Assembly (NCBI GenBank): GCA_012295275.1
Contig: CM022678.1
Span: forward strand, 3,316,281 to 3,380,280
Source of the DNA: Chrysomallon squamiferum
Lineage: Eukaryota; Mollusca; Gastropoda; Neomphalida; Peltospiridae
Length of the DNA stretch: 64,000 nucleotides
Direction of reading: 5' to 3'
The position numbers and the translations under genes are program-made. The notes under the pieces are model-generated. The model made no database searches. It was not told the origin of the DNA and saw nothing but the letters and a program-made list of their open reading frames with translations. Shown one piece after another: positions 1 through 64,000 of the stretch; position 1 is the stretch's first letter; every line of letters begins with the position of its first letter.

Positions 1-540
1 TCCACAGAACAATGGGCGCACCGTACCAGAGAATGGGATTGCGGCGTAATTATAGAAATTTAGCCACGAAATACGAAACGGAAAGCAATTACGTGACTTT
101 TGGCCGGAGTTTAGGTCAGGGGAGGTCAGAGCGGCCATAGAGGCTGTGTGACCAAGGTGTCAGTTTCGTGTCCGGCATGAAAGACAAACTGACCAGACCC
201 GTGTCGAAAGTTTGTTGTGAGGTAACAGAAGATCTGTCATCGTCGGAGATTACAAAATCTCGGAGGACGAGAATTGACAAATTAGGAAGCCGATTTCGTC
301 GTCGGGTTAGATCGTTTTGGTCTTACGTCGTTAAGACGCGCTAATGAGGAGTCAGAGGTCATCTCGGTTCATCGGCAGTCTCTGATTGGTTGTCTGCTGG
401 TGTCGTCTTCTTCTTCTTCTTCAGCGAAATACGCCAGACGCCAAACCGACAGTACGTCTGCTAAAAATGTTTCGTTTCAAAGCGGCTCGTTCCAGTATGT
501 TCGTGTTAATTTAATAGACGCAGAAACTGATGCAATTATG
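1..540. other. Relatively GC/CpG-rich non-coding block at the left edge
   Basis: This block is clearly richer in G, C and CpG than the AT-rich sequence that follows. No open reading frame with protein-like composition crosses it. It contains the words TTAGCCACGAAATACG (about 60-75) and AGCGAAATACGCC (about 423-435). A related word recurs near 4497-4520, so part of it may be a dispersed repeat. It could also be the promoter or first exon of a gene to the left; I cannot decide between these. Confidence 0.35.
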
Positions 541-1000
541 TTAAATACGGAGTAAGATGAATTTAATGTCTGTAATTGTTAGTGTGTATTATTTGTCCTC
601 TCTCTGCATCTCTCTTTCTCTTTCTCTCTGTCTCTCTCGAAGTGTCTCTGTGTGTGTCCCTCACTGTTTTCTGTGTTTGTGTCTGTCTCTGTGCTTGTCT
701 GTCGCTCTAAGTGTTTGTTATATGTCATTCTTTCCGTCTGTGTGTTTGTTTGAAATCGAAAATAATTGTTTGTAAGTTCCCAGTCGTGTATTTTACTAGA
801 ACTGTCGAATAATACAACACTGTATCAGTTAACTAAAACATTGGTTCATCTGTCATAATAAATCATTACACAAAAACTGAGAAATTAAGAAATTACAAAA
901 TGAGTTAATTTCGCAATACAGAAAGGTACCTGTATTTAGAATAATATTACGTGCCATTATTATTGTTGTTGTTATTATTTATTTATTTACTTACTTACTT

Positions 1001-1001
<1 letters not shown>

Positions 1002-1062
<61 letters not shown>

Positions 1063-1088
1063 TTATTATTATTATTATTATTATTATT
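1002..1088. repeat. (CTA)n / (TTA)n microsatellite
   Basis: Near-perfect CTA triplets grade into TTA triplets over about 87 bp. Confidence 0.95.
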
Positions 1089-1491
1089 CACTACGCAGAT
1101 GTATCATAATTATAATTACTATAAATAAAAACTAAATATAAATACAAACAATAACTAACTAAATGAATCGAAATTATTGTGTTTGGATTAAAGAAATTAT
1201 TAATACTTTTAACCTTTTTGATCACGAATTACTGTTCTTACTTTAACTCAAGATAAAATAATTGGCACAGTCGAAGATTGTGTATGTACTGTCCTGTTTG
1301 TTTGAAATGTAGAATTGCTGCCGTAACAGAAAAGAAGACTTTTTTGTTTTTGTTTTAATCTTTTTCTGAGGGTTATTGCTTTGTTACAGTTTATATCCAA
1401 ATTAATTAATTTATTTATTTTTATTTAATTTAATTTAATTTTTACTTGTTTACTTAGATTCAGGGTTAATTTATTTATTTATTTATTTATG

Positions 1492-1494
<3 letters not shown>

Positions 1495-1564
<70 letters not shown>

Positions 1565-1587
1565 CATCATTATTATTATTATTATTT
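1495..1587. repeat. (ATT)n microsatellite
   Basis: About 30 ATT triplets with two ATC variants near the right end. The long Leu-rich open frame across it is an artefact of the repeat. Confidence 0.95.
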
Positions 1588-2699
1588 ACTTGTTTACTTA
1601 AATTCTCGGTTTATTTATTTATTTACTTACTTATTATTATTATTATTTGTTTATTAAGTACACAAAACTCTATTTACAGTTATTATAAAGTTGTATTAAA
1701 ACTAATCCTCTTTATATTTAAAAGTAATTTTTTTTTTTTACATTTCTCTCTAAATAAATTAAGATTTTTAAAATTCATATCAAAGGCTAGTAACAAGTAT
1801 TATAAATTTGTACTAAAAGAACTTACAATACTGTTTTTGTATTAAAAAATAAAGAAAAATGAAATGAAATAAAATAAAATAAAGAATAAGAAAGAAAAAG
1901 AAAGAAAGAGACGAAAATAAATAAATAAACGAACTACTTACTCAAAACAAGAGGTCAATAAATTAAAAAACTGACAAAGAGACAGACACAAACACAGATA
2001 AACAGTGAAACAGAACCCAGACAAAATCAAACGGTTTAACACTGGATGCACAAGTATTCAAGGGAAATAATTAGATTTCGCGTTAAATTTATCGCGATTG
2101 TCTCCCCTTAGAATGTTGTTATTCAACGTAAAAGCTATTACTCTACACTTAATTTTCTTTTACCATCAGAAAACTGTACGCAACCGTTTTACTTTCTTTG
2201 CATCTAATTCGATACAATATAAATATTATTATTATTATTATTTGAAAAACACAGAAATACGATTTATGTTTTATTAGGAATCTTACTGCATTCATTTTTT
2301 TTGTTTGTTATTTTGCATAGCAACCGACTTCCATGTAATATTTGTTAGCACATTCCGATTTCGGTGGAAAATCAGCCGTCAGCCAGCATTCATGTCTGTA
2401 GAAAAAGACGAAAGTAAAGTAATCTCAGTCAGTATTTTACAACCACCACTAATTACTATTTCATAAAACGGTTATTAAAACAACTGCAACAACAGCAGCG
2501 ACAACGACTGCAGCAACAACAATTGCTGTTGCTAATTACTGTTATTGTTACTATTACTGTTTCTACTATCGCTGTTTCTAATACCACTATTACTACAACT
2601 GCTACAAGTACTACTACTACTACTACTACTACTATAATTTCACCCCTACAGCGGCTACTATCACTACTACTAACTATAATTACTACTACAACTCCAGGA

Positions 2700-2726
2700 C
2701 TACTGCTACTAGTACTACTACTGCTG

Positions 2727-2759
<33 letters not shown>

Positions 2760-2780
2760 ATAATAATAATAATAATAATA

Positions 2781-2860
<80 letters not shown>
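2700..2860. repeat. Compound (ACT)n-(AAT)n-(ATT)n microsatellite
   Basis: ACT triplets switch to AAT and then to a long pure ATT run. The region just upstream (about 2480-2700) is a degenerate version of the same triplets. Confidence 0.95.
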
Positions 2861-2866
<6 letters not shown>

Positions 2867-3200
2867 ATAAGTTTACACACAGACAAATGACGTTTCTGTT
2901 TTTGTGTAATGGACATCCTTGAGGGTCCATGTCGCATGGTTTACGAGAAATGACGGTTCTGGGGAAGTGGAAAGTCTCCGAAGCACACCGAGCATGCGCG
3001 ATGATAACTGTAAGAAAAAAAAAAAATAATAATAATTCTATTTAAAATAGTTTTACAAAGCAACAACATCGGCAGTAACAACGAAAACAGAAGCATTACT
3101 ATTAACATCAACACCCTGGCAAAACACAAGTACTTCAACAAAAGTAACAGCAATCGTTAGACCAATATCAACAACAACAAATAACAATGTCTGTGTGAGA

Positions 3201-3204
<4 letters not shown>

Positions 3205-3248
<44 letters not shown>
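3205..3248. repeat. (AT)n microsatellite
   Basis: About 22 AT dinucleotides flanked by TG-rich sequence. Confidence 0.95.
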
Positions 3249-3249
<1 letters not shown>

Positions 3250-3799
3250 GTATGTGAATGTGTGTGAGCGCGTGTGCATATTATGTCTGTTTATTAATTA
3301 TTAATGATAACAGAGGTTTATAAATTATTCATTTATTACTTTTTTTTTAAAACGAATTAATAAACTTTTTTGGCTTGAACGACCAATCCTTTTATCAGCA
3401 TACTGTAGAGATATAAAACATAATTACACTAAAGATGTTTATCAGACATAGTCAACACCTAGGAAAGTAGACACGGAATACATAAACGTACATGAGTAGA
3501 TAAATAATGAAAAAAACCACAAAAAAAACCCACAGGTAACTTACTAAAAAGAAAAGTTAGGAAAATAAAATGTCGCATCATGAAACTTGATCAGTCTGAC
3601 TCTGTCAGCGATCTCCAGACTTACAAGCTTTGCGCTAGCAGACGTAGAACCACGTGACAGGCATTTTGATAAGAATTATGTGAACGTTCGTCTGCTGTTG
3701 TTTTTTTGATAGACTTTCACACGACTATTCTTGTCAGATGTGGAAATTCGGACAAATGTTTCCCTAGGCAACCAATCGCAGTCGCAAATTAATTAAATT

Positions 3800-3802
<3 letters not shown>

Positions 3803-3848
<46 letters not shown>
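3803..3848. repeat. Poly(A) tract of about 46 bases
   Basis: An uninterrupted A run. No obvious retrotransposed coding sequence lies upstream of it, so I do not call it a retrogene tail. Confidence 0.95.
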
Positions 3849-3849
<1 letters not shown>

Positions 3850-4199
3850 ACCGTTTATTTATATGATTAATTGCTCTAATAACATGACACTGAAATGAAA
3901 CTTTTTATCAGAGAAGATAGCTTGCTAATCATAACTAGATTTTATTAAATAACATTTTGGAATAAAACAAACATCAACTGATAGTGGTACAATATTTCTT
4001 AACAGTTTTTGTTCACAGAAGACGTGCTAGATCAGCCGTTGTTTCTTGATCCCCCACCCATCCACCACCACCCCGCGAGAATAAGTAAAGAAAAAAAAAA
4101 CCTGTGTATTTCTTGTTTCCGCAAAAACTAACAAGGAAAACATTCGACTGTTATTACGAAAGTCATCCAGATCGTTAGCACACGAACGTAAGGACACGC

Positions 4200-4256
4200 A
4201 CACGCAAGCACACACGCACACACACGCACGCACACACACACACACACACACACACA
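4200..4256. repeat. (CA)n microsatellite
   Basis: CA dinucleotides with a few CG variants at the left end. Confidence 0.9.
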
Positions 4257-5156
4257 TTAACCAAAATATATTGTTTCCATCAGCACTCACAATACAGAAA
4301 TTTCGGTCGTTCGGAATTTTTCAAGCCCCTCTTTAAAACTCCACAAACCTAACTTTCTAATTTCCTTTCTAATCTGTGTTATTTATTTATCGTGTGGCAG
4401 GTGGTAAGTTTTTGTCGCAGGCAACTACAGCAACATCCTGGATAATAAACATCGCTGACAGCGTGTCGGTAAATTCACGTCACAACGTTGATGTCATTTA
4501 GCAACGAAATACGTCAACGGCAAAACGGAACACGTCACAAAGAAAGAAATGTTTATTTAACGACGCAAACTAAATGTTAAATATGGTAATATGAATCATG
4601 TCATGCATATATGATTAAAAACAATATTGATAAACGGTTCCTAATCCAGGCTTAATTTACCGCCCCCTCCCAACCCTAGGGGATACATTTGTTGATTTTG
4701 GATTACCGGTATTTGCTCATCACCAGGTTGCTCCATCTCATACAGACAACACCACATAGCTCGACACTAACACAATATATACAGAGCTCTGGTTGGATCA
4801 AGAAATAAGGATGGCGAGGCCTCTAATGGTAACCTGCGGGAAAGCGATCATACATAAAACGACTTTTTTTTCTTTTCTTTTTTAAACCAAGTTACTTTCC
4901 ACATTAGCGTTCTTTCAGACATGATAATAAAGTAAGGCTATTAATACTCGTAATTTATTAATGTAGTACAGATTTTATATTAATTTTAAAAATATTGTGA
5001 AACAGATATTAACAACTACTTCAAAAATAACGACTTTCGTAGTTCATGGGGTGTCTAAATTTAAAACAGCTCCATGACCTAGTCTCATAAAACTGACCAG
5101 AATATACAATAAAAACAAAAACAAAATCGTATTTAGTATATATATAAAAACAAATT

Positions 5157-5166
5157 TTTATTTATT
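5157..5166 (-). terminator. Overlapping AATAAA poly(A) signals of the CCDC97 gene
   Basis: Two overlapping AATAAA hexamers on the minus strand lie 14-23 bases past the TAA stop at 5180-5182. Cleavage is expected in the AT-rich sequence just downstream (about 5130-5150). They may not be the only signals used. Confidence 0.5.
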
Positions 5167-5179
5167 TCAAACTGTTCTA

Positions 5180-5575
5180 TTAACCCATTTCATTTTCACC
5201 AGAAGTCGGGAGTTCTTGCACCACATCACAACAGACTGAGTCTCCAGTCAATAAATTTGTGACCGCCATTTTTGTGAACTGTTCAGTTGTTTCTTGAGTT
5301 TCACACGATAGTTCACATGGAAATGACATGTAGTCATCCACGTCACTTCCCGTTTCACAAGCTTTTTCTGCACAACATTCTTCAGTGACATTTTCTGTTT
5401 CAGAAATATTACTCTCCATGGGTGTGTTTTCATCCTCATCAACGTCATCATCATCCTCATCAAAATATTTCTCTTCTTCGTCTTTCCCTAATGTATCAAG
5501 ATTGTCGTAGCGTGCATTTTTGTCAACTTTGCTAAATTGAAATACAATAAATAAATTACAACAACAACAACAACA

Positions 5576-5610
<35 letters not shown>

Positions 5611-8033
5611 AAAAATTTAGTTTGTTTAAACACAGAAACTTGGACCAAATATTTATGAAGAACTAAGAATCACATGATATGATTCCAAAGAAATAAGAAA
5701 TAAATTTGAATCATACAGTAATAAATATTGATAAATGGTCCAACCCCACTGCAGAAATCAGAAAGATGTGTACAATAATAAATAATGATAAGTACCCCTA
5801 CTCCAAGGAAATAAAAAAAGTTAAGCACAAGTCTGCATTATACAGTGATAAATACTGACAAGTGGTCTAACTCTAAGAAATCATTTTTAACCGTATACGT
5901 CAAGTTTTCATTATTATATAACAATTTCAACACCAACTATCTTAAAAAAACATTGCTCTACGTTTTAGCTAGGATGAAGCCAAGCCATGTCACACTTTAA
6001 ATAATTATGAATCTGGTTTATACTCCAGTAAACTATTATGTGGAAAACAGTAACAGAATATATACATTTAATCATTTGTTAGCAAGAATTATGGAAGAAA
6101 TGCTGAATCATTTTTTAATTATTTATTGTAGAGACTTCAGTATCATCTACATGGATTGTGTCAAAAACAATTTTCTACATGGACATACAGGTTCAAAGAC
6201 CCTCATGTGCACTTATTGTCTGAGTATACATTTTGTGCCTTCATGTGTACATATAGAGTATCTATATCTAAATATATACAGTGATACGTACCTATGTACA
6301 GAGAGAAAGAGAGGGGGGAGATGTATGTTCTTATTCAGAGAGAATAAAAAAGAAAGACAAGGTGGACATCAGTGTGTATGGTGGTAACTGTAAGTAGATT
6401 TATACATTTTAAACCAAGATCAGCACAGGAACACAATACAGAGGCTGGAGTGTACAAACCTGTAGTCAAATGTTTTATCTTGACCAGACATAAATCTTTC
6501 CTGCATTATCTGCAGAAATTCATTTCTCAGAACCTGCTTTTCAACTTCTGAAATTTTCGGTTTTGTATCTGTTGCAGATTTATCGTTTTTACTTGGTGCT
6601 TTGACTGCAAAGAAAGTAAAACACTTTGAAAATATAAAACTATTTTAAATATAATCCCATTTCTTATTTTATATGTACAAACATGCATATGCACAGATAT
6701 ACACACACAATTACACAGACACAATTATACCAAGGAGTTTTCTTAGACAAAAATGGTGCTATTAGTATTACACGATTATTTCAAAAACGTAATGATTAAA
6801 TAAATAAAAATATAAAGCTAAAATAAAAAACAAAAATGAACACGTCTAAGATATAAGACTTTTCAAAAAGATCTCTTTTTGTTTTGTTTTTTTTAAATAA
6901 TTTATATATATTTAAAATTTATTAATAATATTTTACAAACCATTTTCTTCATCTTCATCACTTTCTTCTTCTTCTTCTATTTGTCCTTCCTAAGATAAAT
7001 TAAAAAAAAAAAAAATTAAATTCATGTGTATGACTTTATAAATAATTTCAAAACAGTTCAAATATTTCTTTCTGGTTTAGCACTTCTAATAATAATAATA
7101 AATTAATTTTATTTTTCAATTTTATTTTTTTAAATCAATACTTTTATGTCATTTCTATTGTTCTACTTTTATAGACAGTATTAATTTATTTTGTCTTCTT
7201 TTAATTATTTTCTTTGTTTGATATATCTGTTAATTGTGTACAATATTTACTGCAATATTAAAAAAAAAATAATTTATATACACACTCACAAAAAAAAAAA
7301 AAAATCATTCTCTGATTCTGCTACATAAATTATATACATAAACTATATTTATTCAACATTTTTATCAACAATTTTATAAATACCTCTTTTTGCTTCAAAA
7401 CTTCAAACCAAGCATTTTCCCTCAACTGATCCATGTGCTGCAATAAAACTGTGGAAAATCTTAAATCTGCTTTGTCGACTTTCGCTTGAATATCCTCCTC
7501 GCTCAAATACTGTCCAACCATCTGATTGTACAGCCATGGGTCTCTCCATTTCATCTCCTCCTCACTGAAATAATCTCCATCAGACATTAATTCCTGCATG
7601 GCTGCGTATCTCCGATTGTTTATAATTTTTTTTTGTTCAATATTTTGTCGTGTTGTTTTTCAATTTCTCTGAGATAAAAATTCACTTCGTAATTGTTCCG
7701 ATGTTCAGCGAAGTAAGGTATGTCTTCAGGAAGTAGGTAACTTCCAAAACGTGACAGAAACAAAGGAATGTTTGTGTTCAAAATGTCAGAAGCAATTTTA
7801 GCTTTTTCTTTCAGTTCTAAGTCGGGATCATCTCTTTGCTGGTGTCGAAAATGTGCGTTTGATTTTGAAATACGATCAATCATGTTTTCTTTCAGCTGTT
7901 CCAGTTGTGGTGCTGTGTGATCTAAGTTTTCGCCGTTGTCACTTTTTGTCATCTTTATGTCATCTATATTGTCATTTTCTGAATGCTCTTCAACATGATC
8001 AGTTTTGTTTGAGAAATCTTCAGCTACATCCAT
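5180..8033 (-). CDS. CCDC97: CCDC97 orthologue, four coding exons, one apparent frame break
   Basis: Exons: 8033-7384, 6989-6941, 6604-6460 and 5531-5180, all with GT/AG ends and matching phases (0, 1, 2). The product is about 398 residues, somewhat longer than the vertebrate protein. Family landmarks in order: the FLSRFGSYLLPEDI and YEVNFYLREIEKQ block; RRYAAMQELMSDGDYFSEEE; an acidic EEEEESDEDEEN stretch; LRNEFLQIMQERFMSGQDKT; and RYDNLDTLGKDEEEKYFDED followed by an acidic tail. These match the DUF2052/CCDC97 family closely. CCDC97 is a nuclear protein reported to associate with the SF3B complex of U2 snRNP, so a role in pre-mRNA splicing is inferred from the family. Between KILNKKK and INNRRYAAM the frame slips by one base at a run of nine A (7626-7634); one more A restores the family sequence. 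A CATAG acceptor-like site at about 8047 suggests a 5'UTR intron. Confidence 0.88.
5640..5885. repeat. Degenerate tandem repeat in the last CCDC97 intron
   Basis: About three diverged copies of a unit of some 80-90 bp. Each contains a form of CCAAAGAAATAA, then ATACAGTAATAAATATTGA, then TGGTCCAA. No coding content. Confidence 0.6.
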
Positions 8034-8660
8034 TTTATTGACATATCTATGAACAACAACAACAACAACAACAACAACAAAAACAACAACAACAATAATA
8101 ATATAGCTTTATCCACCAAAATTATATAAATATTTATATATTTTGTTTATAATTAACTTTATTTTTATGTATTTTGCGTATTTCTCAGAATTAAGGAACA
8201 GTTTTATTTTACAGTTATAACGTAGAAGAAATTTACTTAGTTTCACCACAATACTAATAAAACAGAAACGATTAAAGGAACTAACGCTGATGCTACGTAA
8301 ATAGCATTATTTTTGTCAGAATATAACCAAAACGAAAATAGGCAACACACGATTTCAGAAAACACAAAATTAATGTATGTAATATAATAAGAAAAGCATA
8401 TTTTTGATAAAATAGAATACGCGTATTATGAATGAAACAAATAATACTTATTTCGAAAATTGCATATGAAATCCAATAACTGCAATCATACCTTAAATTT
8501 ACATCATTTACTTGAAATATAAAACAAAACCAAATAACACAATTCTACTGACGCCTTTTATTTACTACGCTGTTATCAAACGACCACTCTACTACAATCT
8601 GTTGTAAATTCTGCCAATCGGAGTTTAGCGATCCAGTTTAAGTAAAATAAACAACAACGA
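8034..8660 (-). promoter_or_regulatory. Probable 5'UTR and promoter region of CCDC97
   Basis: Between the start codon and about 8660 there is no coding sequence. A donor-like AAG/GTATGA (about 8491) could pair with the acceptor at about 8047 to form a 5'UTR intron. A CCAAT word (GCCAATCGGA, about 8613-8622) sits in a less AT-rich patch at 8550-8650 that could hold the start site. This is inference from position and short words only. Confidence 0.3.
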
Positions 8661-8879
8661 CGATGAACTCAAAAAAAAAAAAAAAATAAAATAATAATAA
8701 TAATAATAATAATGATAATAAAATAAATGAAAATAAATAAATAAATAAATAAAAAAATAAATAATAATAATAAATAAAAAAATTAAAATAAATAATAATA
8801 AAAATCACAGAAACATTAAATTCACACCAGCAGTGCCTGTCAGAGTATACACAAACATCTCTTCCTTTTCTCGTTCTGA

Positions 8880-8911
8880 CATTTTATATGTGTGTGTGTG
8901 TGTGTGTGTGT
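8880..8911. repeat. (TG)n microsatellite
   Basis: TG dinucleotides in the spacer between the genes. Confidence 0.9.
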
Positions 8912-9284
8912 ACACACATATTTTTAAAATGATAGTTCAGACACAGCCATTTAATAATGATTTTATGTCTTATGTCAACAAATTTAATTGCAAAGATTTG
9001 GTGCCATCATTTCTTAGAGAAAAAATGATCAGTAGTTTTAACAATATTTACATGTGGTGCTTAGGCTACCTGGATCAATTCTTCTTGGTTTACAAGTTAG
9101 ACTTTTGTAGGTAGTGCTCTAAAATAGAGGTTTCAAAGACAATGTGTCTTTTTTTTTTTTTTTTTTTATCAATCTTTCTTTTAATTTATAATAAATTTCA
9201 CCCATAATTTGGTTCCAATATACATGTATTAGAACCATCATCATTACAAATTTCAAAATTAGTTAATATACATATACACATACA

Positions 9285-9304
9285 CATATACATACATACA
9301 TACA

Positions 9305-9340
<36 letters not shown>

Positions 9341-9345
9341 TATGA
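9285..9345. repeat. (CATA)n microsatellite
   Basis: About a dozen CATA tetramers ending in a short (TA)n. Confidence 0.95.
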
Positions 9346-10317
9346 AACAAATATGCTGAGAATTAAAAATAAAAATACTTATGTATTGATGGAAGAATTA
9401 TTTCAAGGTATAACATATTTTATTAATAAAATTTATCTTCACATTAACATACTGTAAAATATAGTACTAGATGGATGCAGATTTTATTTAATTACATCTA
9501 CGAGGAGCTTACTTGCATAAACAGTTCCAAAATAAAAAAAGCAAGCACTACTGTTTCAGTAAGGTAATTATCTTATTAATTTACTGGAAGAAAAATTAAA
9601 ATAAGTGAATAGTTAATTTCATTTTGTTGTATGAATTAAGGAGAGAAATAGTTTCTGAAAGATTGTAATACTGTTAAAATTAGATTAAAACTAACTGTTA
9701 TAACAATTATTATTAAAAGAAAACACACAAAGTCATTTTGAAAATAAAATATTTATTGAAAACATGGTTACAAGATATAATTATGCAAATCAAAAAGTCT
9801 ATAAAAATATATACAAAATCATTAAAACCTTTAAAAAGATAATAATTCACACACCAGTAATATAATTTTAAAATAATTTTAAATATGATATTCAATATAA
9901 TTAAATTCATCACTTCAAAAATATCACACCTGTGTTTTTTAATATATGATTAACTATGTTTTATATATTTTACATGAACAATTGTTTAACATTATTAATA
10001 TATAATAAAATGACATCATTATGATCCTCAAAAGAATTCTTCTTACAAAAATAAGGAGGTGCTATATTTCTGATCTGATGATCAGAATTTAAAATTATAT
10101 ACTTAAGTCATCACCCATATAATTTCAACATATTTAAAGTATAATTAAACATTTTCAAATGTGGTTATTAAAAAATAAAAATAAAAATATAAGTACTGTT
10201 ATTTTTGTAAAATATTGTTTTCAAATATTTTAAAAATATGTCTTTTAAATTTCCATACAACAGACTATGGCACTATTGTAGAAGAGAAAAAACAAAACAA
10301 ATCAAATAATTTAAAAA

Positions 10318-10339
10318 AATAAAATAAAAAAAAAATAAA

Positions 10340-10370
<31 letters not shown>

Positions 10371-10465
10371 TTATAATAATAATAATAAATAATAATAATA
10401 ATACTAAAAAAAATAATAATAAAATAATAATAATAATAAAAAAAAAAAAAATAAATAAATAAATG
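10318..10465. repeat. A-rich (AAT)n / (AAAT)n region
   Basis: Interrupted AAT triplets and A runs. Confidence 0.9.
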
Positions 10466-11494
10466 AAATTATTTTAAAGTTAAAAAAAAGACTTAACATT
10501 TTATTTTACTGTATAAAAACCAAAATTAGTAATAACAATAACACTAATAGTTAAATATAAAGATCATCATTGTCAGTAATTATTGTTACAATATAATATG
10601 TATTAAATTTATGTAAAAAAATAATAAGTGTAATAAAGACAGCGTCACCTGGTAAAAACAAATGTAAATAACATAAAACATGGACAAGTTTATTAATGCT
10701 AAGTCTTATAAGTATATTTGCATACACAATATAAAATTGTCTTTTTCACTAGCGATTTTTATTTTTTATTATATATATTTATTAATAATAATAGAAAGAA
10801 AAATAATTGGAACAAAGAAAGAAAGAATATTACATAAATCTTCACAATTAGCTCTAAGTAAACTTGTATAATTTATATTTTTTTATGACATTGTAATAGA
10901 TTTGATAAATGCAATATGGTTAAAAAATTTACATTTCATATAAACTTTAGAGCAGACTTAATATTTATTTATAATAAATGATAAACATTTAATTGTTTTC
11001 TGAAGAATTTTAGAATTAACATGAATATGAAATAAAATTATGAAGTATATATATATATAAATAGGGGAAATATAAAAATTTTAGAGTTAGTACATATTAA
11101 ATTTATTTATTTTATTATTATTATTTTTTTAATATGCAATAATAATAAACTTAAATGTTTTCTCAATTGCATAGTTAAAAACAGTTTGACCTTTTGGTAA
11201 AAAGAGATATATTAATGTAAATGCAAAAAATAAACACATTCATTTAGAAAACAGCTACTAATTAGACAGAGCATGACAAATATATTTCATCTGTTTAAAT
11301 ACAATGATTAAAATAAGTTTATTTATAAAATTGAAAGTCTTTTTTTTTTAAATTTTTGATGATTTTCAAACAAGTAAATATCATTATAGTTAGAAATCAT
11401 ATTTCAAAATTCATGTCAACTGTTTTGTGTGGATTATCGTTTTATCATGTCTGATTATGACTGAAATTTGAAAAATCAGTCTATATCAATTTAT

Positions 11495-64000
<52,506 letters not shown>

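Larger units (their letters stand above)
541..5150. other. Intergenic AT-rich region with dense microsatellites
   Basis: I see no coding exon here. Short open frames are low-complexity translations of (CTA)n, (ATT)n, (CA)n and CT-rich DNA. Islands of more ordinary sequence lie near 2340-2420, 3590-3800 and 4380-4560. The 3590-3800 island has a CACGTGAC E-box-like word (about 3653-3660) and a CCAAT word (about 3771), so it could be regulatory, but nothing ties it to a gene. The 4380-4566 island ends in GAAATGTTTATTTAACGACG, which resembles a dispersed repeat I remember from molluscan sequences. Confidence 0.5.
8661..11489. other. AT-rich spacer between the two genes, possibly including the 3'UTR of the giant gene
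   Basis: No coding exon is visible. The stretch is very AT-rich with several (AAT)n and (CATA)n runs. Because both genes point left, the right part of this spacer would be 3'UTR of the giant gene if the poly(A) signals at its stop codon are not used. Many AATAAA words on the minus strand make the true end impossible to read by eye. Confidence 0.5.

Noticed and set aside
1489-1845. Leu-rich open frame of 118 residues on the plus strand
   Set aside because: It is the translation of an (ATT)n microsatellite and AT-rich flank; no conserved sequence.
3360-4520. Possible RFX X-box-like words around GGCAAC and AGCAAC
   Set aside because: Near matches only, each with a mismatch in the conserved half-site, and no gene start nearby.
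6007-6387. 126-residue open frame on the plus strand within the CCDC97 intron
   Set aside because: AT-rich, no recognisable motif, antisense to a clear intron; chance frame.

Overview
This is a eukaryotic, almost certainly animal, window. It is AT-rich, dense in microsatellites, has phased introns with GT/AG ends, and carries extracellular EGF, VWD and LamG modules. Microsatellite style, a faint trace near 4.55 kb of what I remember as a common molluscan dispersed repeat, and the protein architecture suggest a marine mollusc, probably a gastropod. Phylum is an inference; animal is secure. A run of exactly 200 N (34349-34548) marks a scaffold join.

Two protein-coding genes can be supported, both on the minus strand. 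The smaller (CDS 8033-5180, four coding exons) is a CCDC97 orthologue, a conserved protein linked to the SF3B/U2 snRNP. The larger fills the rest of the window: its 3' end is at 11495 and its 5' part lies beyond base 64000. I could place 47 coding exons with consistent intron phases, except across the N gap, where the phases disagree and at least one exon must be missing. They encode roughly 10,000 residues.

The giant protein reads, N to C: (1) about ten Gly-rich units (64.0-34.6 kb), each alternating beta-strand/Leu-rich stretches with GGxGGS and GGGGxGGRI(A/V)VYY loops, probably a long beta-solenoid stalk, with one Cys/Trp-rich insert; (2) a bridge of EGF-like exons plus an FGYNN-type domain (34.1-32.3 kb); (3) nine repeats of VWD - LamG-like - C8-like modules separated by EGF pairs (31.9-12.4 kb); (4) one transmembrane helix and a cytoplasmic tail of about 250 residues with Tyr, Pro-rich, endocytic-type and basic motifs (12.3-11.5 kb). 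Units 1-4 lie in one 7.7-kb exon, unit 5 is split by seven introns and carries a five-Arg furin-like site, and units 6-9 plus the tail lie in one 8.6-kb exon.

Ten small frame breaks interrupt these two genes, nearly all one base in or beside a homopolymer. With no nonsense substitutions and good domain continuity, they look like assembly indels rather than decay.

The remainder is non-coding: 1-5.1 kb and 8.7-11.5 kb are AT-rich intergenic DNA with many simple repeats. Introns hold a hAT transposase remnant (51.2-51.4 kb), a 336-bp pogo/Tigger-like MITE (48.94-49.28 kb), and a recurring oddity: decayed tandem copies of exon edges with their splice sites.
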